From contig JARDYH010000002.1 in the NCBI GenBank assembly GCA_029215795.1, positions 200,554,310-200,618,309 of the forward strand: a stretch of DNA of 64,000 nucleotides, in the 5' to 3' direction. The DNA comes from Anniella stebbinsi (taxonomy: Eukaryota > Chordata > Lepidosauria > Squamata > Anniellidae). The notes beneath the pieces were generated by a model. The model made no database searches. It was given only the letters and a program-made list of their open reading frames with translations, and was not told the DNA's origin. Below, in pieces: positions 53,347-62,712 of this stretch. A program made the position numbers and the translations under genes. Each line of letters opens with the position of its first letter. Positions within the stretch are counted from its first letter, which is position 1.

Positions 53347-54162
53347 ACACGTTCAAGAGGGAATATAAGCAGGCTTAGGGGAGCTCCAAGCTTTGCAGAA
53401 GTACAAAATGAATTGCTAGGGGGTGGGGGGGAACCAGAATGGGGGCAGGGGCAGGCATGCCAAAACTAGCTCCATGAGACAGAACATATTCAGTGGGCCC
53501 AGAATACCGATTGACTGTGGGGGCAGGGAGAGAACAGACTGGAATATCTGGCAGAATCTACTATCCTCTCAGTTACAGAAATCTGAGTCCCTCACGATGA
53601 CGCCTTTCAAATTGGGTCTGTGATCCCTGCCATAACACAGTCTGTTTTCTTCCACACATGTTTTCTCTCCCCCCCCCACCCCTCCCAACATTTTGCTGCC
53701 TGAAGCGGAGCCTAAATTGTCTCCCTCAGCTTTCAAATATTTTGCTGCACCGTTGAGAAGCCAATTTCTGCCTTGGTTTATCCTCCGAGCTCCTTTTACG
53801 TTGCTGCCTGAAGCAGGTTGTTTCACTCTGCTGCTCCCCTGATTCAGACAGAGTACACTATGATCAAAGAGCAGAAGAAGAGAGACAAACAGCACCACAG
53901 AGATTCTCGTAGTTTCTGTGCTCTTCTGTCAGTATTTCATATTGAGTTGTTCAAGGTGAGAATGTGATGAGCCAGAATTGGAGGTCATTTGATTTGCATG
54001 AAGAGGTTTCCAAGAGCTGAAAGGTGGTGACCAAAATGTGATGTTTAAGGCTTATTTGGAACTGAATCCTGCCCATGTTGATCATGAATTATTGTAAATA
54101 TGTATGCAACACCAGTATTTCAAAACCATAATTTCAGGTCAATGCTGGGTTTTTCTAAAGCA
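53347..54162. other. Unassigned DNA
   Basis: No gene recognised; C-rich tract at about 53670-53690. Confidence 0.5.
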
Positions 54163-54225
54163 GGCTTCACCAACCTAGTGCCCTCCAAATGTTTTAGAGT
54201 ACATCTGTTGGCTGAGGAGGGTTTT
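54163..54225. repeat. Half of MITE, GGACTACAACTCCCAT family
   Basis: GCAGGCTTCACCAACCTAGT, GCCCTCCAAATGTTTTAGAG, TACATCTGTTGGCTGAGGAG matches one arm, diverged. Confidence 0.55.
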
Positions 54226-54485
54226 GTATCCAGATCGCCCCAGTCGAATCCCACACTATAATACAACACACAGGTTCTGCCTCATGTAGTGATCCATGAA
54301 ACTATAACTTCTCTAGGAAGAACCTTTCACATTTAGCCTGGCACCACCTGTCTAGGCTGGCCACTGGCTCATGATATGCAGGAAGAAGCACAAGGACTTC
54401 CTTTTCCAGTTGAGCCTTACTTGGAAAGCAAAGTCTACCGATGCCTAATGTTTCTTGTATTTCTGATCTTGCTTTTGGTCCTGAG

Positions 54486-55050
54486 TCCTGGGGCTCATCT
54501 ACACCTGCAGCCCTTTGGGGAATGGGAAGGGACAATCATGGAGTCTTCCATTTCCAGAATCATCCCTCAGGGGCCACATATCAGTGAATTGTCTCAGAAG
54601 TAAAGAAGGATGTTCCAGGGCACCATTGTTTTTGTTTTAAATAGGAGACATTTGTGCAATTTCACAGGCGCAATCCTGCGTGAAAAAATGATTAAAAAAA
54701 CAACAACAAACTAGGTGCTGGAAGATGCCAAGTGCCATCCCAAAGACGGCGAAAATGCTCTCCCCCTTACCCCTGATGCCCATAGACTCCCCCAGCACAG
54801 CTTTGTGACTGTTTGCTGAGCCCCGCTACTTGTGGGGAAGAGGGAGGACCCCGGGAGGGAGAGCCACACCGGCCGCGGAGCTTGGGATGGTCCCAAGACA
54901 GGGGGAAAAACTGGGGAAAAAGCAGTCCCAACTATCCTGGGAGAACTGAGTGCTCGTCCCTGGGTCATGCCGGGATCAGCTGTGCATCATTTGGATGCGC
55001 AGGGACGACCTCGTGACCACCCCAGGATATATGGCAGGTTTGTTGTCTAG
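54486..55050. repeat. GC-richer dispersed repeat, copy 2
   Basis: Starts CTGGGGCTCATCTACACCTG. The block GCCGGGATCAGCTGTGCATC, ATTTGGATGCGCAGGGACGA matches 49815-49853. The right end is near TTTGTTGTCTAG. Open frames at 54711-55050 on both strands arise from composition. Confidence 0.5.
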
Positions 55051-55362
55051 CCCTACCTTCTGGCTTGCCTCTGCGTCCCAATTGCTCATCAGATTTGGTT
55101 CCCAGCATTGAAGAGTTGATTTATCTTCTGATATATTTGGTGATGAGAGGATTCCCTCCATTCCTTTATTCTACCTCTGGTGCAGTCTGTTTCATTTTCC
55201 ATGTTAACAAGAGCCCTATGCAGGCATTTTCCTGTTTGTGTCTAGGGGCCAATGTGGGGAGTTGGATGTGGATGCACATGCACACATAAACCCTGCCCCC
55301 AATGTCCCTGTGTACCTGGCTTCCATTTAGGCTTTTGTGCATTGAACATGAAGATCTGAAAA
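55051..55362. other. Unassigned DNA
   Basis: No gene or repeat family recognised. Confidence 0.5.
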
Positions 55363-55527
55363 GGGCTCTAAGATTTGATCTACATTACTGCTTTATAGCA
55401 GTATTGAAGTGCACTGATAATTGTTGGGGTACAAGTCACATTCCATATACTGCTTTCATTGTGTTATATCCTGGTTTTTATTCCATATTTGTAATAATTT
55501 GACACAAGGTGTAATTCTGGCCTTAGC
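55363..55527 (+). mobile_element. AGATCTACAC-family MITE, GCTTTATAGCAG subfamily
   Basis: TTTGATCTACATTACTGCTT, TATAGCAGTATTGAAGTGCA, CATTCCATATACTGCTTTCA, GACACAAGGTGTAATTCTGG, CCTTAG. It is closest to 5571-5800 but shorter. Confidence 0.78.
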
Positions 55528-56429
55528 CTGTTTGTCTGAACTCTTGCAATTGGGAACCACTCCTTATGCTTACAGAGCTCTTTTCAAACCTTCACTCTCA
55601 ATGTGCTAAGGTCTAACTGGCAGCCAGGGATATTGGGGGTGGGATTTATGCACAATCAATATCATTTTATGTGGTGTTTTATTGAGGTGCACATATGCTT
55701 CTGGATGTCAGAAACCACACAAACCTAAACAAAGCTACTGTTGATAGAACCGCATATCTTACTATGCCAAGTTTGCTTTTCGATGGTGCTTTATTAATCC
55801 ACCTGTGCATGCACAATATTAAAATTCAATATGAGAAGAATCTTGGTGCAACCATGCATGCAATCAAGATTGCTGTTGTGCAGTGTTTCATCAATGCACA
55901 CATTGACAATGTAGAGGTGGGCTGGAGAGAGACAAAAATAAGATGAAAGACCTGAAAGCAACAAATTGTTGTACAGTGCTCTCTACAAAATTGGATTTTC
56001 TTTTTTCATGGAGCACTGTATCGATTCTAATGAATTGGTTCTAATTTGGAAACAAGGCCAGGTATTTTGGAATACTGACATCTCAGAAGAAATTTGGATG
56101 AGAAGAATTTTTGAAGCATCCCTAAATATAGTGACCCCTGTTGTGAAATATAGCGGTTAGGGCCTCAGAAGTATGAAGTGAACTAGACATACGATGGTCA
56201 TTTAATAACTTACAATAACTTTAGTTTTTGGAGTATTTAGTATTTAATAACTTAGTATTTGGAGGCTTTTCAAAGCTGTTTGATATTTGTCATTTTTGGT
56301 TTTTTAAATCTCATTCTTTGATGGCAATCCTATCTGCATAGACATGGAATTACAATTGCTTCCAGCATTCTCCCATGTAAATCATCTCCAGTCAATCATG
56401 GGACCTGATTTGTCTCTAGGGAAACAGCT
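55528..56429. other. Unassigned DNA with diffuse open frames
   Basis: Frames at 55695-55946 and 55966-56160 are open but match nothing I recognise. The 55700-56160 stretch could be an old retroelement remnant; no motif supports it. Confidence 0.4.
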
Positions 56430-56615
56430 TGGACTAAATATTAGGAGGAACTTCCTAACAGTAAGAGGTCTTCAACAGTGAAGCTGATTGCCTTGGGACA
56501 AGTTGAGCTCTCAATTGCTGGATGTATTTAAGCAGAGACTGGACAGCCATTTGTCAAGGATGCTGTAGTTTCAACCTACATTGTAGATCCTGCACTTAGC
56601 AGGGGATTCAACCAG
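56430..56615 (+). mobile_element. CR1 LINE 3' end, left of a MITE insertion
   Basis: ACTAAATATTAGGAGGAACT, TCCTAACAGTAAGAGGTCTT, AGACTGGACAGCCATTTGTC and CTGCACTTAGCAGGGGATTC are standard CR1 3' blocks. The sequence stops at ACCAG and resumes at 56979 as CAGATGACTAG, where CR1 normally reads 'ggactagatgacct'. Confidence 0.85.
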
Positions 56616-56978
56616 GGGGCTGTCTATACACTCTAGAAGCCCCGGGGTGGTTATATGATGCAGCCGCCAATTCAGAGCCATCTCAGGACAAAGAGCTGAA
56701 GATCCGCAGCAGAAATGTCATAGACTTACCTTGACTTTTCCTGCCTGAACAAGATCTGCCATCTGTCCTCACTCTGGCACTGTTCCAGAGGCATTCCCGG
56801 GTGGAAGGCAACCTCCCATTGGTTGCTGGAAGCCACAGGAGATGGAGGGGGTGGACCTGGCGAGCCAGAAAGCCCACACTGCCTCCCCCAGTGAGGATTA
56901 TTCACCATAACCCTGCACCAGCGATACCATGGGGTTTGACAGCTTAGTGGCATCAACTCGACGCGTGTAGACAGCCCC
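56616..56978. mobile_element. MITE with GGGGCTGTCTATAC ends inside CR1
   Basis: 363 bp. Ends GGGGCTGTCTATACAC / GCGTGTAGACAGCCCC, with CAG directly outside both ends (56613-56615 and 56979-56981). Removing it restores continuous CR1. It contains one antisense donor-like CTTACCTTGA at about 56727. Open frames inside are incidental. Confidence 0.82.
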
Positions 56979-57084
56979 CAGATGACTAGCAAGGTAAGTT
57001 CTAATAATACAGTTCTAACCTAGTAAAATTCAATGGCTATAGCCAGACTTACTCATGCTTAATAGACCCACTAAAATGGGTAGG

Positions 57085-57430
57085 CAATGTGGTACCACAG
57101 GCACCAATGCACCTCTGGACACCTTTCTTGGAACCCACTAAGGTGCCCAAAAATCCCCACTTCCTCCTCCCCAGTTAACACCTTTTCTTACCAGCAACCG
57201 TGATCTCTGTGAAATAAGTTTCTATTGGTGCTGAAAATCATGGGTTCAATGGAGTTGTTGAATGTGTTGGGGCTCAGACCCCACCTTTGCCTTGACCTCT
57301 GTCTTTTGGGCAGGTTACTTGTCCTTTGTCATGCCTCTCATGGCAGCCATTTTGTGCTGGTCTTTCCCAGGACAGTTTCTCAAATTGCCAGATGTGCCCA
57401 AAGTCCAAAAAGGTTGCCTATCCTGCACTA
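57085..57430 (+). repeat. Dispersed repeat (ATGGCAGCCATTTTGTG type), copy 1
   Basis: GGCAATGTGGTACCACAGGC, then TTGGGCAGGTTACTTGTCCT, TCATGGCAGCCATTTTGTGC, AGGACAGTTTCTCAAATTGC, AAAAGGTTGCCTATCCTGC. It shares the right half with 57955-58115. Confidence 0.6.
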
Positions 57431-57434
57431 ACCA

Positions 57435-57567
57435 TTTAGAAAAGCCTCCCCTAACCTGGTGCCTGTCAGGTGTGTTGGACTACAAGCCCATTGGCCATGC
57501 TGGCTGGGGAAGATGTAAATTGTCATCCAACTCAACTAGAGGACATCAAGTCAGGAAGGCTGATTTA
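57435..57567. mobile_element. Palindromic MITE, TGTTGGACTACAAGCCCAT family
   Basis: CAGGTGTGTTGGACTACAAG, CCATTGGCCATGCTGGCTGG, then inverted TGTCATCCAACTCAACTAGA, GGACATCAAG. Same family as 16144 and 48338. Confidence 0.72.
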
Positions 57568-57579
57568 GGAAGTTGAATA

Positions 57580-57604
57580 AGAGAAAGAAAGAAAGAAAGA
57601 AAAG
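57580..57604 (+). repeat. (GAAA)n microsatellite
   Basis: GAGAAAGAAAGAAAGAAAGA followed by AAAG. Confidence 0.9.
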
Positions 57605-57954
57605 AGTGCCCATTATCTTTCTATTTCCAAATCTAGTTTGACATAGATTTCATCAGTCTACAAACATATTGGCCTGGCTCCTGTTCAGAAGCTGATGGTG
57701 GATAAATCTGTGATTCATGCTGGGGAAGCAGGGAGGTGTTGTTTGTACATTACCAACAGACTGGTATAGTAACGGTTTCAAATGCAAACAGAGTGCTCTG
57801 GGGGTTGTTGTTGTTTTCAACTTCCACTTGTTGCTGATGGAAGCGGAACAAGACAATCCCTCATTAAAAAAAAGAGCCTCTGTGGGATAAAAGAAGGATG
57901 TTCATTACAAACCCAATTAAATATACACAAGCTTTTCTTCTCTCTGTCAAATGC
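57605..57954. other. Unassigned DNA
   Basis: No gene or repeat recognised. Confidence 0.5.
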
Positions 57955-58115
57955 AATGGTGTTGAGGCTCCAACTCCATCTCTGCCTTGTACTCAAAGTT
58001 TTGGGCAGTTTACTTGTCCTTTGCCATGCCTCTCATCCCATGGCAGCCATTTTGCTGTGGTGTCCAGGACAATTTCTCAAATTGACAAATGCGTCCATGG
58101 CCCCAAAGGTTTCCT
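57955..58115 (+). repeat. Dispersed repeat (ATGGCAGCCATTTTGCTG type), copy 2
   Basis: TTGGGCAGTTTACTTGTCCT, CATGGCAGCCATTTTGCTGT, AGGACAATTTCTCAAATTGA, CAAAGGTTTCCTACTGC parallels 57305-57425 in the same orientation. Confidence 0.65.
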
Positions 58116-59030
58116 ACTGCTTTTCTACTAAGTTAGTCATGATTAACCATGATTGCATGAACTCTGCACTCCACCCACTTTCTGCATGCTAGAAATTACA
58201 ACTTTGTTATTGCAAGTTATCCTGGGTTGAAAATGTGAATTAAAACCCTTGTTTTGCCAAGAGCTTCTGGCTGTCTTTAGCTCACCTCTTCAAAGTTCAA
58301 CAAATCACAAACTGAAGTGAGGCAAAGGTTACTATCCTAAGATAAATGATTATGTAAAAAGGCCCTTAAGGAAGACATGTACTGTATCAGTCTCAGTTGG
58401 AATAAGCCTTTGGTCTTTAGTATTTATGTTCTCTGAATCAATCTTTCTGTGCTCTCTGAATAAATGATTTGAAATAAACTTGAACAATAATATGTAATTT
58501 GTAAGCTCAGTAAAAATTGCTGCCTCCTGTAATGAGTTCTCGGTAGAAATTCTATTTTCACAGGAAGCAATTTTACTCTTTTTATATAACACTTCAGCAG
58601 TGATAAAAAGGGGTATAATTACAGAATTGAGAGTACTTGCAGTTCTGGCTGTATGAAAGTGACAAAGCTTGTAAGATGGTGATGCTGCCTGTTCTGATGG
58701 CGTTCGAAAATAATGGCAAAAAGGCTGAGAATTTCTCAAAAGGCCACTGGAAATATCTGCTTTTATTTTGTTATTAATATGTGTGTGAGAGTGTGTGCTT
58801 CACCATTAATTTAGAGTACACATTTGGTCTATAACATTTCCTAAGGTGGTCTACTATTCCAGAAAGAAAATACAGCCCACGTATTAGGAGCTTTTATTTC
58901 TGTTTTCTGGGTCTTTGGATTGTTTCCATACCTGTTAGTGAACAGATACATCAATTCACTCCTTCAATACCTTGGACGCAGGGTATGGTAAGATACCACA
59001 AAATGTATACCTTCCTGAAGATACCTTCCT
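58116..59030. other. Unassigned DNA
   Basis: No gene recognised. The 58350-58739 antisense open frame of 129 codons is AT-rich, with no family resemblance. Confidence 0.5.
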
Positions 59031-59096
59031 GAAGCTAAGCAAGTCTGATTGTGGCTATTGTCTGAATGGGAAACCTCCTGGGAGCCCCATAGGGGG
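59031..59096 (+). pseudogene. 5S rRNA-like fragment (pseudogene or 5S-derived SINE head)
   Basis: GAAGCTAAGCAAGTCTGATT, GTGGCTATTGTCTGAATGGG, AAACCTCCTGGGAGCCCC aligns in order with the 3' half of 5S rRNA, which carries the GAAGCTAAGCAGGGTC, ATGGGAGACC and CCTGGGAATACC blocks. Several mismatches and no 5' half mean it is not a functional gene. Confidence 0.6.
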
Positions 59097-59418
59097 AAAA
59101 GAAAAAGACACAATATCAATGTGCTAAAATAAAACTTAAAATTCCATTAAGGAAAGATGGATACAAATATATATAATGAGCTGGATCCAAAGGATCTCTT
59201 TCTCCAAGAGACAAAGCTCCTTGCATTGGAGGAAGCACCTTCAGTCAGAGGAAAGGTATCTAATGGATCCCACCAAATAAAAATGAATTTGGGATTTGTG
59301 TTTTAAGCAGCATTTGATACCATTTGTATTTTATACTAAGCCAGATATTTATTTTTGGCAACTTTGAACAGCATCGTTATCAATTCACTTATCTTTTCTC
59401 AGACTCAGTTGCTGTTGA
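59097..59418. other. Unassigned DNA
   Basis: No recognised feature. Confidence 0.5.
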
Positions 59419-59805
59419 AGATGGGTTTGGACAGAAAATCATTCTGGGTTTCAGCAGTTCCGTTTTACCATAAATTATTTCCTAGAATGTGATGTGAATC
59501 TTGATTCCCTGCTCCCAAGATCTCAGACAACCGTGTTTACAGTGGGACTGAGACCATCAGTGCACTTAATAACTGGTGAGATCAGGATGCATGATACTAG
59601 GAGAAAAAAGTGGAAAAGACATCATTTTAATTTAGCTGAACGTTTTCTATGCTTTTCCATAGCAAGCACCATGATAATATTGTGTTACATTGTCTATACA
59701 AAGAAGATAAATTGCTACACTGGAGGCCAGAGCATGCTTTTAAAATGCCAGTCTTCACAGTGTAATGTGACTGAACAAGAATCTGCTTTATTCCCTGTAT
59801 TATAA
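59419..59805 (+). other. Exon-like open frame with a membrane-type segment (unidentified)
   Basis: The frame is open for about 128 codons from the stop at 59416 to the stop at about 59803-59805. An acceptor-like TTATTTCCTAG ends at 59485. The only internal ATG downstream of that, at about 59588, gives a basic stretch MHDTRRKKWKRHHFNLAER followed by a hydrophobic segment FLCFSIASTMIILCYIVY, then a Cys-containing tail. This is the layout of a type II membrane protein N-terminus. I recognise no family, see no convincing donor, and no second exon. A chance open frame in AT-rich DNA is equally plausible. Confidence 0.2.
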
Positions 59806-59974
59806 TATATGCAGCATGGATGAATCACTGAATTGCATAGTAATCACTGAGATGGACAGTTTGTTTTTGCAAAAGGAGCCCCAAAGATTGCAGAGGCAAA
59901 TCTGTATATATTCCTAAGCATATATTGTAAAACTCTAAACTTGAAAAAACAAATCCAAAAATAGCAGTGTGATG

Positions 59975-60141
59975 GGAGAAGCACCAGTTTTGCATGCAGA
60001 AGCTTCCAGGTTCGATTCCTGGCATCTTCAGGTAGGGCAGGAAAAACACCTCCCAGAAAACCCAGAGAGCTGCTGCCAGTATCAACAACACTGCTCTAGA
60101 TAGACCAGCAGTCTGACTTGATGCAAGACAGTTTCATATGT
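59975..60141 (+). mobile_element. tRNA-derived SINE, sense
   Basis: CACCAGTTTTGCATGCAGAA and GGTTCGATTCC (about 60009-60019, a perfect pol III B box) come from the tRNA-like head, though the A-box half is eroded. Then CATCTTCAGGTAGGGCAGGA and the body CCAGCAGTCTGACTTGATGC. Not a tRNA gene: no closing acceptor stem and the SINE body follows directly. Confidence 0.8.
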
Positions 60142-60378
60142 TGCAGAAAATTCCCTCTTTGTATTGACCTGTGACATTATCTGCCTAGCTCATGATAGCT
60201 TTCTGCACACTTTAACAATCCCAGATGGACTTTCAGCTGAAAAGTGAATGAAGCATTGACCTGCTTAGCTACAAGCAAAGGTTCTTGACAAAGGCAGTTA
60301 TCCCTGCTGCAAACATGTTTACTTGGCCTGAGAGGGCTGAAAAAGACCTGTAGTAGTGACCAAGCGGTTCTTCTCTTA
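60142..60378. other. Short unassigned stretch
   Basis: No recognised feature. Confidence 0.5.
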
Positions 60379-60557
60379 GGCCCTTTCCACACTGGGCTGT
60401 TTGCCTGGGATGGCCCTTGGCTAGACCCTGTGTACAAATGGTGCGTATTAGGTACATCCGGGATCGCCCTCCCTCCGTCCCTGTGTGCCAATGGTGGGTA
60501 TAGGTACTTCCAAGATCTCCTTCCCTCCCTCTACACCCCTATGGTGTAGAAAGGGCC
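60379..60557. mobile_element. MITE with GGCCCTTTCCACAC ends and TTA duplication
   Basis: 179 bp. Ends GGCCCTTTCCACAC / GTGTAGAAAGGGCC, with TTA outside each (60376-60378 and 60558-60560), the signature expected of PIF/Harbinger-type MITEs. The interior has two similar blocks (GGTGCGTATTAGGTACATCC, GGTGGGTATAGGTACTTCC). Confidence 0.8.
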
Positions 60558-60839
60558 TTAGTTATCCCCATATAGGCAGCTGAAACTCAAAATATAAAAT
60601 TACTGTAGCCATTCGGTGTGGTTTTTGCTGGGCGGTAGCATTTTAAACAGCAGGTGGGATTTGCATATAGAGTGGCTTCTTGTATTATTGTTTTTCAAAC
60701 CACATAGGATAGAAAATCAGCATTTGGGGAAGAATGTCAGTCTGGACCGTTTTCCCTGAGATGCTGATTAAAAGAGGCTTCTAATGAATGGTGCAGTGCC
60801 ACATGTTGAAGTGCAGGTGATCATCAGGGCAACCCCCAA
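60558..60839. other. Short unassigned stretch
   Basis: No recognised feature. Confidence 0.5.
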
Positions 60840-61055
60840 TAGGGTGACCATATGAAAAGGAGGACAGGTCTCCTTGTATCTTTAACAGTTGTATAGAAAA
60901 GGAAATTTCAGCAGGTGTCATTTGTATGCATACAGCACCTTGTCAAATTCCCTCTTCATTACAATGGTTAAAACTGCAGGAGCTATACTAGAGTGAGCAG
61001 ATACAAAAGAGTCCTCTTTTGTATCTGCTCACTCTAGTATAGCTACTGCACTTTT
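60840..61055. mobile_element. hAT-like MITE, TAGGGTGACCATATG variant, right end missing
   Basis: TAGGGTGACCATATGAAAAG, GAGGACAGGTCTCC, TTTAACAGTTGTATAGAAAA, TTGTATGCATACAGCACCTT matches the left arm of 26427-26746. The centre is a perfect 31-bp-arm hairpin (60981-61044, loop TC). The right arm ends early, so no duplication can be tested. Confidence 0.75.
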
Positions 61056-61646
61056 ATCACCCCAAAATACTTTGCATTGCAACAGGGATAGCTCATAGCT
61101 AGAACTTGTTGCTGAGAAAATTCATTCCCCTCTACCCCCACCCCCACCCCCTCCAATCAATGTGAGAACTGAACTAAGCTTAGAGGGAACATGACATGCT
61201 GAGTGGAGTGGAAGATTGCATCCTGCTAATAAGAAAAAAGGTGCTGGCACTGGGTCGCTGTGTCCCTGGGAGCCCTGTCTCAACTGCTTCTCATTTCCTC
61301 TTCTAAAATGTGGCCAACATGATAGTGAATATGTCTTTCCTCTGAATTAGAAACATATTTTTTGTGTCCCTAACTTCTGTGAAACGATCACTAGAGAAGG
61401 GTAGCATATTCTGGGGTCTTGTTAGCAGAAAGCATTTGGCCTTACTTCTTTTTGATTGTCATTTTAAATCTTACTGATATTCTTCAGCACTGAGGTTCTG
61501 ACTTTATGGGCTGAGATCAATATGGGTTACTGACACTTCCTTAATAACATAGAATGGTTAGCAATGTGTTCATGTAATCTTACCCATCCAGCTACAAGAA
61601 GAAACATAGGAATCGCTCACATAAGGGTCAGGCTTAACCACTCCCA
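61056..61646. other. Unassigned DNA
   Basis: C-rich stretch at about 61128-61152. No gene recognised. Confidence 0.5.
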
Positions 61647-61737
61647 GGCTGCAGTCCAATACACACTCCTCTCATCTGGGAAAGAGTCCCATTGAAACCA
61701 ACAGGACTTGCTTCTGAGTAGACAGAGGATTGTTCTG
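61647..61737. repeat. MITE (AAACCAACAGGACTTGCTTCTGAGTA type)
   Basis: GGCTGCAGTCCAATACACAC, AAAGAGTCCCATTGAAACCA, AGGACTTGCTTCTGAGTAGA, GGATTGTTCTGTC. Same family as 35693. Confidence 0.7.
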
Positions 61738-62568
61738 TCAGGGTTTTCCTTCTTCCTGTCTTTGAGTTTTGTGTGTCCCTGGGGATTTATAACAAGTGGT
61801 GACCTCTCCTCCCCACCTTTCAATGCCGTGTATAATAAGTACATGGCAGTTTGTATCTGCAAATGCAATCAAATACCTCCATGTTGACAGAAGCAGAGGA
61901 AAACCTTTGCTCGCTACAGGGATGGTTTGTACTCACTAGAAAAACACAGCTATTTTTAGATGCCAGGGCATCCTTTTATTAACATTGTTGTATGCCTTGA
62001 GGAAGCAGCTGTTTATTAAGACTCTTTTCAGACACATTCATGAAAACTGAATTATGATCCAGCCCATGTGTTCATTATTTTCATATTGAGTCCTACATTC
62101 AGCACATCATAATTCAAAATTCACTTGCCAAGATTAGTTTGTTTTTACTTGTATCTTCATTTGCAAAACCTGAAACCTTGAATTGGGAGATCCAGCATTG
62201 TATACACATTACAAAGGTGAGATACATCATTGGCCTATACAGAGTTATTATTATGACTTATGGATTATTAATTCTTAAAACTTTTTTCTTCTTTTTTATG
62301 GCTACAGCATGCTGCCTGAGCAATTATTTGGAGGAGAGATCGATAGTGATATCAATCGTGTTTTACCCTCCCATGCAATTTCTCTAGCAGGTAGTAAGTT
62401 GACCGTTGGGTATTATCATACTAACTGCACTGGTTACTATCATGCTAATATTCAATACTGTCACACTATCATATAAAGCAATTGATTTGTTATTATTTGT
62501 TTAAATCACATTACCTATTAACATAAGCCTATTAGTCTTAAGTGGTTATTATGACTTTTATTACTTTA
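61738..62568. other. Unassigned AT-rich DNA
   Basis: No gene or repeat family recognised. Confidence 0.5.
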
Positions 62569-62712
62569 GGGTGCCATCCTATGCATGTTAAGACAGAGAA
62601 AAGTCCTACAACTCCCAGCATTCCCCAGCCAGTCATGTCATTCCCACACTGACTGGGGAATGCTGGGAATTGTAGGACTTTTTTCCTGTCTAAACATGCA
62701 TAGGATTGTCCC
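62569..62712. mobile_element. Palindromic MITE, ATCCTATGCATGTTTAGACA family (best copy)
   Basis: About 144 bp, nearly a full palindrome. GCCATCCTATGCATGTTAAG, ACAGAGAAAAGTCCTACAAC, TCCCAGCATTCCCCAGCCAG is mirrored by CTGGGGAATGCTGGGAATTG, TAGGACTTTTTTCCTGTCTA, AACATGCATAGGATTG. Reference copy for the fragments at 887, 1203, 10314 and 53163. Confidence 0.85.

Noticed and set aside
58350..58739. 129-codon antisense open frame
   Set aside because: AT-rich, no recognised motif, no splice context; length is within chance for 64 kb read in six frames.
59990..60030. Functional tRNA gene
   Set aside because: B box is perfect, but the A-box half is eroded, no closing acceptor stem is seen and a SINE body follows directly.
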